From contig CAJNDS010001446.1 of assembly GCA_905221605.1 (NCBI GenBank), positions 1,426,315 to 1,463,814 on the forward strand: a stretch of 37,500 nt of DNA, written 5' to 3'. Shown here in pieces: positions 29,800 through 37,500 of this stretch (position 1 is its first letter; every line of letters begins with the position of its first letter). This DNA is from Symbiodinium natans (lineage: Eukaryota; Sar; Dinophyceae; Suessiales; Symbiodiniaceae). Below the pieces are notes generated by a model. It saw nothing but the letters and a program-made list of their open reading frames with translations. It made no database searches and had not been told where the DNA came from. The translations under genes and the position numbers were made by a program.

Positions 29800-30990
29800 C
29801 ACCGCCAATTTTGTGGGTGAAGGGTGCGGGGCTTAGGATGTTTGGGAAACCCTCAAACCTTCCGTCCAAGACCAAAACCCTAACGGCTCACGCCCTAAAC
29901 TCTCCCGGGGGGCTTCAAGATCTGCTTCGCGCATCTGAGCATCTGTGAGTTAGGTAGCCCATGCAACCTCTTCAAGGCTTGTGGTGGTGGGGTGGGGAGG
30001 GGGCTACCGACTTCCCTAATTACGTCCCCACCACCCGAAACAACCTTACGCAGAGACCCGAAGCCAGAGATGTGGGAAGAACCCTAAGCCTTAAACCCTT
30101 AACCCCAAATTAATTCAATCTTCAACCCTAAACCCAAAACTTGTAGTGGCAGTCTGCGCTTTTAGGCCACCTCCGGTTCGGGATGAGTTGGTTTTTCTTG
30201 GGTGTTTCGAGGTTTAGGGTTTCAGGTCTAGCTTTTGTCTTTCTCTGGTTCTTCGGGTTTTGCTTGCTCATGCTCGAATATGCTCGAGTATGGAGGTTTC
30301 GGGTGAAGGGGCTATGTTGATGGTAACAGTTTAGCAGAAGAGGGGGGCGAGCAGCGTCCCGCCATGCTATACAGGGTCCTAAACCCTGAGCCCTAAACCC
30401 TAAACCGCCCTGTCTGAGGCTCCGTAGATCCTTCAGGCAGCTTTCACATAAACCCCTAAACTCTAAACCCTAAACCTAAACCCTGGAACTGGGTTACAAG
30501 TAGGTTGCAAGATGCCCCATCGAGTGCTCGTTCGTTTTTTAGGGTTTAGGGTTCAGGGCTTAGGATCCGATCCAAGAGGGGCACTCTTTCTTATCTCGGT
30601 ATTTTGGAATGTTCCCCCTTGTACTAATAGTCCTCAAGAGGGATTATAATGGGGGGGGGGGGGCACTATAATCCCTTTTCAGAATCACGTGGAACATCCC
30701 AAGCACTCTTTTCTTTGCCATAGTTGGGGAACATTTTGCATTTTTTAAGGGTACTTAAACCCAATTTTAAACTTTTAATGCTATCCCAACCATGAACTAG
30801 TTTTTTTTATCTAGGTAATCGCTTGGGATATATTTTGGCTTCCCCTTTTTTGGGTTTGCGAGGATCATATTCAGGAATGTGCTCTTCAGAGGGGGTTTAA
30901 GGGCCAAGCTCGTTATTCTTCGGAAAAGGATCCTACTTCCAAAACAATTTCAGGACTAATATTCTTAGTATTAGCATTGTTGCCAGATAT
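29800..30990. other. Low-repeat stretch without confident gene
   Basis: Sparse TTTAGGG/CCCTAAA, MITE F copy 2 and AT-richer unique sequence (30720-30985) ending in a (TA)n tract. No exon supported. Confidence 0.5.
30606..30704. mobile_element. Hairpin MITE family F, copy 2
   Basis: Left end is GGAATGTTCCCCCTTGTACT then AATAGTCC. A GGGATTATA..poly-G..TATAATCCC core follows, then GGAACATCCCAAGC at the right end. Confidence 0.6.
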
Positions 30991-31124
30991 ATATATATAT
31001 ATATATACACCCTAAACCCTAAAACCTAAACCCTAAACCCTCAATATCTACTTACACAGCTAGGCTGCTTGCGCAAGAGCCGTCTGGGCGGCGCCTTTTC
31101 GGAGATTTTTTTTGTTCTTTCCAG

Positions 31125-31166
31125 GGCTTGCTGCCCGTCGCAACTCCGGCTTCAGAGGCTTTGTGT
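31125..31166 (+). CDS. Gene 2 exon candidate a
   Basis: One of the best-looking exons by signal alone: TTTTTTTTGTTCTTTCCAG|G acceptor and TTGTGT|GTAAGC donor, 42 bp. The frame depends on the upstream exon: GLLPVATPASEALC in phase 0, or ACCPSQLRLQRL in the phase that fits the next exon. Confidence 0.5.
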
Positions 31167-31288
31167 GTAAGCCCTAAACCCCAAACCCCAAACCCTAAAC
31201 CCTAAACCCCAAACCCCAAACCCTAAACCCTAAACCCTAAACCCCTGCCCTAATGTTTAGGGCCAAGCAGGTCAGACCTTACACCTTA

Positions 31289-31321
31289 AGGACTGTTAGT
31301 ATAAGGGGGAGCATCCCAAGC
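31289..31321. mobile_element. Family F half copy
   Basis: GGACTGTTAGTATAAGGGGG then AGCATCCCAAGC is the right terminus of family F; its reverse complement matches the left end of the copy at 30606. Confidence 0.55.
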
Positions 31322-31396
31322 TTTTGGGGGTCTGGGGCCTCCTAGCCAGAGTGTCCTTGGTTTCGGGTTTAGGGTTTATGGAGGTTGCATATGCAG

Positions 31397-31534
31397 GGAT
31401 GTGCGGAAGCGCGTTCGGCAGCAGAACTACGATGGTTCCCTGTACAGTCTGTACAGCCACTCGTACGAAGTGGTGGCCGTTGGATTGGAGACGCTTTTTG
31501 GTCCAACCTGTCTTCCAAGCGTTGAGGAGCCAAG
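31397..31534 (+). CDS. Gene 2 exon b, possible GDA1/CD39 nucleotidase segment
   Basis: Acceptor is TTGCATATGCAG|G; donor is GCCAAG|GTGACC. It reads DVRKRVRQQNYDGSLYSLYS, then HSYEVVAVGLETLFGPTCLP and a short tail. LYSHSY..VGLE..(F)GP.CLP resembles the LYTHSFLCYG..(D)PC segment of GDA1/CD39 apyrases, but this rests on a short stretch. A second frame (...LRWFPVQSVQPLV...) is also open. Confidence 0.45.
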
Positions 31535-31630
31535 GTGACCAATGACTGTGAAAGCCGCAACGTATGGACTTTTAGTAGGGGGTTAGGCGCCTATGTATAC
31601 CTTCAAGCAATTCCACTATATCTTGCTTGG

Positions 31631-31720
31631 TAGCCCAGTGGTACCCCTTACCCCCTTGTTTTTTTTTTGGTTCTGGGCCCCCTTGAAACGTAACCCGAGT
31701 ACAAGGTGGTTACTGGGCTA
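31631..31720 (+). mobile_element. MITE family A, copy 4 (best termini)
   Basis: A 90-bp unit bounded by perfect 9-bp inverted repeats TAGCCCAGT and ACTGGGCTA, with GGTACCCC next to the left and GGTGGT next to the right terminus. It lies 96 bp after the exon ending at 31534. Confidence 0.65.
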
Positions 31721-31944
31721 CGATGACATGTAAGGTACCCTGAACCCTAAACCCAAAACCCCAAACCCTAAACCCTTAAACCCTCAACCCTTAACCCTTA
31801 AACCCTTAAACCCTAAACACTAAACACTTCCACAAGAAAGTCCCGAAGCTTTCGAACTCCGACCTGGTTGACCTGTTCCCTTCCTGGCTTTGGTGATTAG
31901 GGCAGACTTCGCTGCCCCGGCCTGCTTTTAGCATTTAGCAATTG

Positions 31945-32430
31945 GGTATGTATATACCACACATACATATACATATGTACATATGTTTGTACATGTATAT
32001 ATAGTATATATATATACATAGGTATATAGATGTGTGTATATATATTTATTCATATGCATATATGTATATGTACAATATGGGAACATAAACACGTAAATAA
32101 ACAAGCACACACACACACACGTGTATATATATATATATATATATAAGATAATATAATATAATATATTGTGATGTAATGCAATATAATATAATATAATGTA
32201 ATGTAATATATAATATAATATAATTCAACACATACAATATAATATAATTTAACCTAATCTAATATAACATAATATAGTATAATAGAATACAATATATTAC
32301 AATATAATATAGTATAATATAGTATAGTATAATATAGGATAATATGGTAGAATATAACATAATATAATATCATATAGTCTAATTTAATCTAATATAGTAT
32401 GATACAATACAATATAATATAATAAGGGCG
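31945..32430. repeat. TATA microsatellite and AATAT minisatellite
   Basis: TATG/TATA repeats, CACACA, then about 280 bp of degenerate ATAATATAAT units. It is the most A+T-rich region of the window and lies in a gene 2 intron. Confidence 0.95.
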
Positions 32431-32439
32431 GTTGATCCC

Positions 32440-32489
32440 ATGCCCAGGCAGCCCCTGCAAGATACACATGCTCCGCGTGGGGACGCACC

Positions 32490-32524
<35 letters not shown>

Positions 32525-32860
32525 CAGGCCGGGCGAAGCATCGCAGAGCGCGCACCGAAGCCGAGGGTTTCAGGGCCTTTAGGGTGAAGGATGGCGCTGA
32601 AGGTTGGCTCCTCGCCTTGCTGGTTGAGTGCCCCATGGTACGACGCTGCGAATTCGCTGTGGAGGCCCGCCCTCTCACGGCCTAACGCGCGGCCCTGACG
32701 GGTGTTTAGCCCGTCTCGCACGCGCTGCACGAGCCTTCGCACGCCTAGGGCCAACCCTCAAGTTACTGGGTTGCGCACAGATGAGGGCGGGAAGGGGCCC
32801 TAAACCCTATTGGACACTACCACCCATCTCATATGGCAGGCGCCCTGCATTTAGCTCCTA
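32440..32860. other. GC-rich island with (GA)n
   Basis: A unique island with a (GA) microsatellite at 32493-32522. Overlapping frames exist on both strands (e.g. + 32440-32685), but none has splice or family support. Confidence 0.4.
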
Positions 32861-33243
32861 AACCCTAAACCCTAAACCCTAAACCCAAAACCCAAAACCC
32901 AAGAACTCTTAACCCTTAACCTTAACCCTTAACCCTTACCCCTTAACCCTGAACCCTTAACCCTTGAACCCTGATCTAGGTTCAGGATCGTGGTGCGCTT
33001 GGGTTGTAGGCCGCTCGGGTCCAGCCAGGGTTGAGGGGCATCAGGGCTTGAGTTCAGGTTGGTTTAGAATTTAGGGTTTAGGGTTTAGGGTTTAGGGTTT
33101 AGGGTTTAGGGTTTAGGATTTAGGGTTTAGAGTGCAGAGTTTAGGGTTTAGGGTTTGGAGGTTAGGTCAAGTGAAAAAAGTTGGGTTCCTTTCCGTCGCC
33201 CGGAACGCCACGCATCGGTCTGAGAACAAGATCTGATGCACAG

Positions 33244-33304
33244 AGCCGTTGACACCAATTATCCTCCGCCGGCAGCAAGCCCCGAATCCCTCGGACTCCC
33301 AGTG
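33244..33304 (+). CDS. Gene 2 exon c
   Basis: Acceptor is GATGCACAG|A. It encodes AVDTNYPPPAASPESLGLPV. The GT donor is CCAGTG|GTACGA. The one-base start joins the two-base end of exon b to give Arg. Confidence 0.5.
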
Positions 33305-33438
33305 GTACGATCACTCTCGTCTTAGAGTGGGTTTAGGGTTTAGAGTTTAGGGTTTAGGGTTTGGGGTTTGAGGTTTAGGGTTTAGGGTTGAGGATTTAGG
33401 GTTCGGGCTCCCCTGCAAGCACCTTTAGACAAAACGAG

Positions 33439-33499
33439 GTCCCTGTGCCCTTCGAGGACCCCAACTACTCGACATGGATCTGCCCCCCTATTGCTCCAT
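33439..33499 (+). CDS. Gene 2 exon d
   Basis: Acceptor is AAACGAG|G. It encodes VPVPFEDPNYSTWICPPIAP plus T. The GT donor is TCCAT|GTAGTA. Phase 0 follows exon c. The frame is open to a TAA at 33538, so it could be terminal. Confidence 0.5.
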
Positions 33500-34518
33500 G
33501 TAGTAGAGGCATGGTCGCAACGAGTCCTGTGCTGCCCTAAACCCTGAACCCTAAGCCCTAAGCCCTAAGCCCTGAGCCCTGAGCCCTAAACCCTAAACCC
33601 TAAACCCTAAACCCTAAACCCTAAACCCTAAACCCTAAACCCCAAACCTTAAACCCTGAACCCTGAACCCTATAAACCCTAAACCCGAAGCAAGGGGCAC
33701 TCCGGCGGGGGGCAGCGGCGGCTGGACAAAATGCGCGCGTGTGCGCGGAAAGGGTGGGGGAGTGCAGGGCTTTGTGCTGCAAGGAGAGGGTTTGGGCTTT
33801 AGGGCTTCTTATGGTGGGTTTAGGGTTAGGGCTCAGGGTTAGGGTTTAGGTTTTTAGGTTTTTCGGGTGTAGGGTTTTAGGGTTTTAGGGTTTTGGGTTT
33901 TTAGGATTTTAGGGCTTTAGGGTTTTAGGGTTTTAGGGTTTTAGGTTTTAGGGTTTAGGGTTTAAGGTTCCTAAACCCTAAGCCCGGAATCCCTGGCCCG
34001 AACCCGATGCAGAGAGAAAGGCCGGATTCCATCCTCTTCCGAGAAAGTGTGGCTTGGCTCGCACCCAGGGTTTAGGGTTTAGGGTTTAGGGTTTAGGGTT
34101 TAGGGTTTAGGGTTTAGGGTTTAGGGCTTAGGGTTTAGGATTTCCGGTTTAGGGTTTCGGGTGTGGGGTTTCGGGTTTGGGTTTCGGGTTTGGAACCCTT
34201 CTTGACCTTGCAAAACAGAGACGCGAAACCCCCAAATTCGAAACTCCCACAACACAAGCCCCCCTGAACCCCCAGGCCTGCAACTTAAGGAAGACCACCG
34301 CCCAGAGGGGATTTAGGGGTTAGGGTTTCGGGTGTAGGGTTTAGGGGTTCAGTTCTCTTCCTGCTTGGTGTCTGAGGGGGTGGTCTGTCCTTCCAAGGGA
34401 GGGTGCGGCGGTTCAGGGGTTTAGGGTTTGGAGCCCTAAACCCTCAACCCTAAACCCTGAACCCTGAACCCTGAACCCTGAACCCTAAACCCTAAACCCT
34501 AAAGTAGAAGTAACCGAG

Positions 34519-34586
34519 GCAGCTCCATTGGTGGACCTTTCGGTGCTATCTTGGGGGGTGCGGTAGCATATGTGGGCGTGCGCAAG
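34519..34586 (+). CDS. Gene 2 exon e (small-residue hydrophobic segment)
   Basis: Acceptor is AACCGAG|GC. It reads SSIGGPFGAILGGAVAYVGV then RK, a Gly-rich membrane-like helix ending in basic residues. The GT donor is CGCAAG|GTGCTA. It could close gene 2 or belong to the leader of the aminopeptidase-like gene. Confidence 0.5.
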
Positions 34587-34728
34587 GTGCTAGAATTCAG
34601 GCTCCGTTCTTTGTGCCCTAAACCCTAAACCCTCGAACCCTCGAACTCACGAACCCTCGAACCCGTAAGGGCCCCAAAGCCCCGAAAGCGCTTTGTTTGG
34701 GAAGGCTGCAAAGCCAACAAGCCGTAAA

Positions 34729-34815
34729 CCCTTTCCTTAGAGGTTTAGGTTCCCTTAGAATCCCCTGTAAACCAAGAAGGATACCCTTTCTATTCCTAGG
34801 TTACTCTTGGCCCTC
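34729..34815 (+). mobile_element. MITE family A, copy 5
   Basis: It shares CCTTTCC, GGTTTAGGTTCCCTTAGAA, AAACCAAGAAGGATACCCTT and TTCCTAGGTTACTC with the other copies. The terminal repeats are eroded. Confidence 0.5.
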
Positions 34816-34837
34816 GTAGTCTGGGTTCACCTATGAG

Positions 34838-37046
34838 GCCGGCGTCTCTGCAGCACTCTCAGATGTTGCGGTGGCCGATTGGGCAGGCCGACCCTAAACC
34901 CGAAACCCTAAACCCTAAACCCTAAACCCTAAACCCTAAAGCCTAAAGCCTAAACCCTAAACCCTAAAGCCTAAACCCTAAACCCTAAAGCCTAAACCCT
35001 AAACCCTAAACCCTAAACCCTAAACCCTAGACCCTAGACCCTAGACCCTAAACCCTAAACCCTAAACCTTAAACCCTAAACCCTACACCCTAAATCCTCA
35101 ACGCTAAACGCTAAACCTAAACCCTGAACCATGAACCCTAAACCCTAAACCCGTTAACCCTAAACCCTAAACCCAAAACCCTAAACCCCTCAACCCTAAA
35201 CCCCTAAACCCTAAACCTCCAAACCCTAAATCCCTGAGGCCAGGGAACTTTAAAGGGGAATGCTGTAGTCAGAGTTGGGCTCCTGGCTTTCGGCTTCAGA
35301 GGCTTCCTGCCCCCCCTCCTCCTCCTCGCGCCCCAATCGCCGGAGTTGGGTTTAGTTCAGGGTTTAGGGTTTCGGGTTTGGGGTTTAGGGTTTAGGGTTT
35401 GGGGTTTAGGGTTTAGGGTTTGGGGTGTAGGGTTTTAGGGGTTTAGGTTTCATTTTTTAGGGCTTGAGCGGAATGAGAGCATCAGGGGGGAGGGACGCCA
35501 GGGTTCCGGTGGCATTTGCAGGCCAGCGTTGCGCCCGAAATGCCTGCTCACTCTCAGACTTCCTAGTCCTAGCCCTAAACCCTAAACCCTAAACCCTAAA
35601 CCCTAAACCCTAAACCCTAAACCCTAAACCCTAAACCCTAAACCCTAAACCCGAAACCCTAAACCCGAAACCCTAAGTCCCAAACGTCCTCCTAAACCCC
35701 AAAACTTCCTAAGCCCCAAACTGTCCAAACCATTTTAGTTTAAATTGTAGGGTTTAGAGTTTTTTGACGTTTTAAACCAACCCAAAACCCGAAGCCCTAA
35801 AACCCAAAAACCCAAAAACCCAAAAACCCAAAAACCCAAAAACCCAAAAACCCAAAAACCCAAAAACCCAAAAACCCAAAAACCCAAAAACCCAAAAACC
35901 CAAAAACCCAAAAACCCAAAAACCCTAAACCCTAAACCCCAAGCCCTAAAACCCTAACACCCCTAAACCCCCTTTGAGCCAGGGGATGCCCTCGTGGTCT
36001 TCCTCAAATCGCAGGCCCGGCTCCGCAGAGCTCTAGGGCCTTGCGGGGGGCTTTCAGGGCTCTGTAGGGTTTAGGGTTTAGGGCTAGGGTTTAGGGTTTA
36101 GGGCTGGGGTTTAGGGTTTAGGGTTTAGGGTTGAGGGTTTAGAGGGTTTAGAGGGTTTAGAGGGCTCCTGGCCTCTGCCAGAGCGCCGCTGTCTGTGGCT
36201 TCTTATACACATACAGTCCCCGCCTTGGCTAGGCGTGCGGCTCTGTATCTTTAGCCCTAAACCCTAAACCCTAAACCCCTAAACCCCAAACCCCAAACCC
36301 TAAACCCTAAACCCTAAACCCTAAACCCTAAACCCTAAACCCTAAACCCTAAACCCTAACCCCCAAACCCTCAACCCCAAACCCTCAACGCTAAACCCTC
36401 AACCCTAAGCCCAGGAAGAATGAGACACCTGAAAACCATAGACGCCTGGTATCACCAGCATTTAAGACGATGCATAGGCATCAAGGCATCCTATTACTCA
36501 CACATCTCCAACAGAACGGTCTGGGAAAGAGCCCATAAGCCAGTCGTTCCCTCGCAGCAGCTCCTCTCCCAACAGTTGCAGCAACTTGCAAAAATACTGA
36601 GTACACCGCCAACGAATCCCATTCACCACGTAGTTTTCTCACCCGGAATAAAAGATAGGGTTAAGTTTACCAAAGGAGTAAAACGGGGCCACCCCCAAAG
36701 GTATTGGTTAGAGGTGGTGGAGGAGGCCGCATTAGTAGCTTTCAACGATTACCTTACCACAAGCGCCCAGGTACACCGCTCAGACCTCTTAGGCCTAAAG
36801 CAGTACCTTACCAAACACCCCGAGTATGCCCTGCATCTGGCGGCTGCGCCTACGCGCCAGCCAAATATTTTTCAGAAGCACGGAAAGAGTCTGGGATGCG
36901 CATGGCAGCCGTAAAAAAAAAAGCCCAGGCAGACGACGCGGAGGTGAAGACGGCAGACTTGCCGGAGGAGCTCGCGGCATTGGACGGCTCGCTGGGAGGC
37001 CAGGACCGGGAGGGCGCTGCAGATCTGGGTTCCGAGGGCTTTCAGG
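34838..37046 (+). CDS. M17 leucyl aminopeptidase-like N-terminal domain, three exons (partial)
   Basis: Exons 34838-34886, 35983-36014 and 36929-37046 join in phase to read AGVSAALSDVAVADWAGDAL, VVFLKSQADDAEVKTADLPE, ELAALDGSLGGQDREGAADL then GSEGFQ. The pattern W-x-GDAL-VVF-L...LAALD..LGG......GF(Q) is typical of the M17 N-terminal domain (PF02789). M17 enzymes are metal-dependent N-terminal aminopeptidases; their catalytic domain would lie beyond the window. Donors are GC, GC and GT. The LINE lies immediately before the last exon. The phase also fits exon e upstream. Confidence 0.55.
34890..35232 (-). repeat. CCCTAAA array with CCTAAAG and CCCTAGA sub-blocks
   Basis: Over 40 units in an intron of the aminopeptidase-like gene. 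Variants occur as short runs of the same type. Confidence 0.95.
35798..35922 (-). repeat. AAAAACCC octamer array
   Basis: About fifteen perfect AAAAACCC units, a variant not found elsewhere in the window. Confidence 0.97.
36250..36406 (-). repeat. CCCTAAA array next to the LINE
   Basis: CCCTAAA with CCCCAAA and CCCTCAA ends, stopping at the LINE target duplication. Confidence 0.95.
36416..36920 (+). mobile_element. 5'-truncated LINE with 9-bp target duplication
   Basis: Flanked by AAGCCCAGG at 36407-36415 and 36921-36929. The body holds one 164-codon frame (36420-36914) whose TAA runs straight into a poly(A) tail, as in target-primed retrotransposition. The protein has the layout of the region after the LINE reverse-transcriptase domain: a basic LKTIDAWYHQHLRRCIGIK segment, SNRTVWERA, and later RGHPQRYW. 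No RT catalytic motif is present, so it is dead on arrival. The insertion lies at the acceptor of the exon starting 36929 and duplicates that AG|G. Confidence 0.75.
36420..36914 (+). pseudogene. LINE ORF C-terminal fragment
   Basis: A 164-residue remnant with no frameshift, suggesting a young insertion. Motifs: H-x-H-LRR-x-IGIK, YSHISNRTVWERA, LSQQLQQLAKIL, and KRGHPQRYWLEVVEE. Such segments follow the reverse transcriptase in dinoflagellate and other non-LTR elements. The apparent ATG is probably internal to the original ORF. Confidence 0.6.
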
Positions 37047-37057
37047 GTGGTTCTGGG

Positions 37058-37500
37058 TGAGGGTTTAGGGTTTAGGGTTTAGGGTTTAGGGTTTAGGGTT
37101 TAGGGTTTAGGGTTTAGGGTTTAGGGTTTAGGGCTTCAGGCTTCAGTGTTCAGGGTTTAGGGTTTAGGGCCCCTAAACCCTAAACCGTCAAGCCCTGCAC
37201 CCCCTTGAACGGTTGGAGAACGGTCCCAGTTCCTTTCATTCCTCCGTGTCTTCGGGAAAATCTCCATCTCGCCTGTCTTTTGTCTTTTCCTCAAGAGGTA
37301 GTTTAGGGTTTAGATTTAGGGTTTCGGGTTTAGGATTCAGGGTTTAGGGTTGTAGGGTTGTAGGGTTGTAGGGTTGTAGGGTTGTAGGGTTCAGGGTTTT
37401 ACCGTTTGAGGGTGCAAGGCCCAGGTTGCCTCCGCAGACTTCGACCTACATGCCTCAATCAAGGGCTGTCAGGAGGGACCCCTAGAAGGGACCCTGGGTC
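37058..37500. repeat. TTTAGGG array, junction and TGTAGGGT block
   Basis: Ten TTTAGGG units, a head-to-head junction at 37156-37184, a unique stretch, then TTTAGGG and six GTAGGGTT units to 37388. No exon seen after 37046. Confidence 0.85.

Noticed and set aside
31631-31720. Possible tRNA gene (A-box-like TAGCCCAGTGG)
   Set aside because: No B box, no cloverleaf, and the right end is the inverted repeat of the left.
36190-36235. CTGTCT...TTCTTATACACATAC resembling a Tn5/Nextera mosaic end
   Set aside because: The match is split by unrelated bases and is only partial; probably chance, not adapter contamination.

Overview
The window looks like nuclear DNA of a dinoflagellate, most likely Symbiodiniaceae-like. 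The evidence is thousands of plant/alveolate-type TTTAGGG/CCCTAAA heptamers and their variants, very small exons, AG|G acceptors with GT, GC and GA donors, and a transposon-like element that forms an intron exactly. No rRNA, tRNA or CRISPR was seen. About half of the sequence is telomere-like repeat in blocks of 30-400 bp that switch strand dozens of times. The short unique islands between them are often exons.

The main result is one split gene. Twenty islands on the + strand between 4819 and 24856 join, in order and with matching codon phases, into about 332 residues that follow the TMEM144 family (PF07857, ten-TM drug/metabolite-transporter-like proteins) almost end to end. Exons are 21-87 bp and introns 0.26-2.8 kb. 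The introns are filled with telomere-like arrays, microsatellites and MITEs. The last membrane segment was not found.

Layout: 1-1900, G-rich TTTTGGGG-like and TTTAGGG/CCCTAAA arrays. 2171-4499, four exon-like islands of an unrecognised gene or genes. 4819-24856, the TMEM144-like gene. Its introns hold a two-exon secreted-protein gene (13581-14302), a DNA cytosine methyltransferase fragment (12510-12735), minus-strand coding-like segments (10306-10944, 14734-15048), a large CCCTCAA array and several MITEs. 24857-31124, repeats, microsatellites, a 236-bp foldback structure and MITE remnants with few plausible exons. 31125-34586, phase-compatible exons of a second + strand gene with a weak GDA1/CD39 (apyrase)-like motif. 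34838-37046, three exons resembling the N-terminal domain of an M17 leucyl aminopeptidase, interrupted by a 5'-truncated LINE with a 9-bp target duplication placed exactly at an exon acceptor. 37047-37500, more arrays, including a nearly perfect head-to-head telomere-type junction.

At least six dispersed short-element families (called A to F here) recur in the introns. One family B copy is exactly an intron, so these are candidate introners. Splice models and family calls come from reading alone, and RNA evidence was not available.
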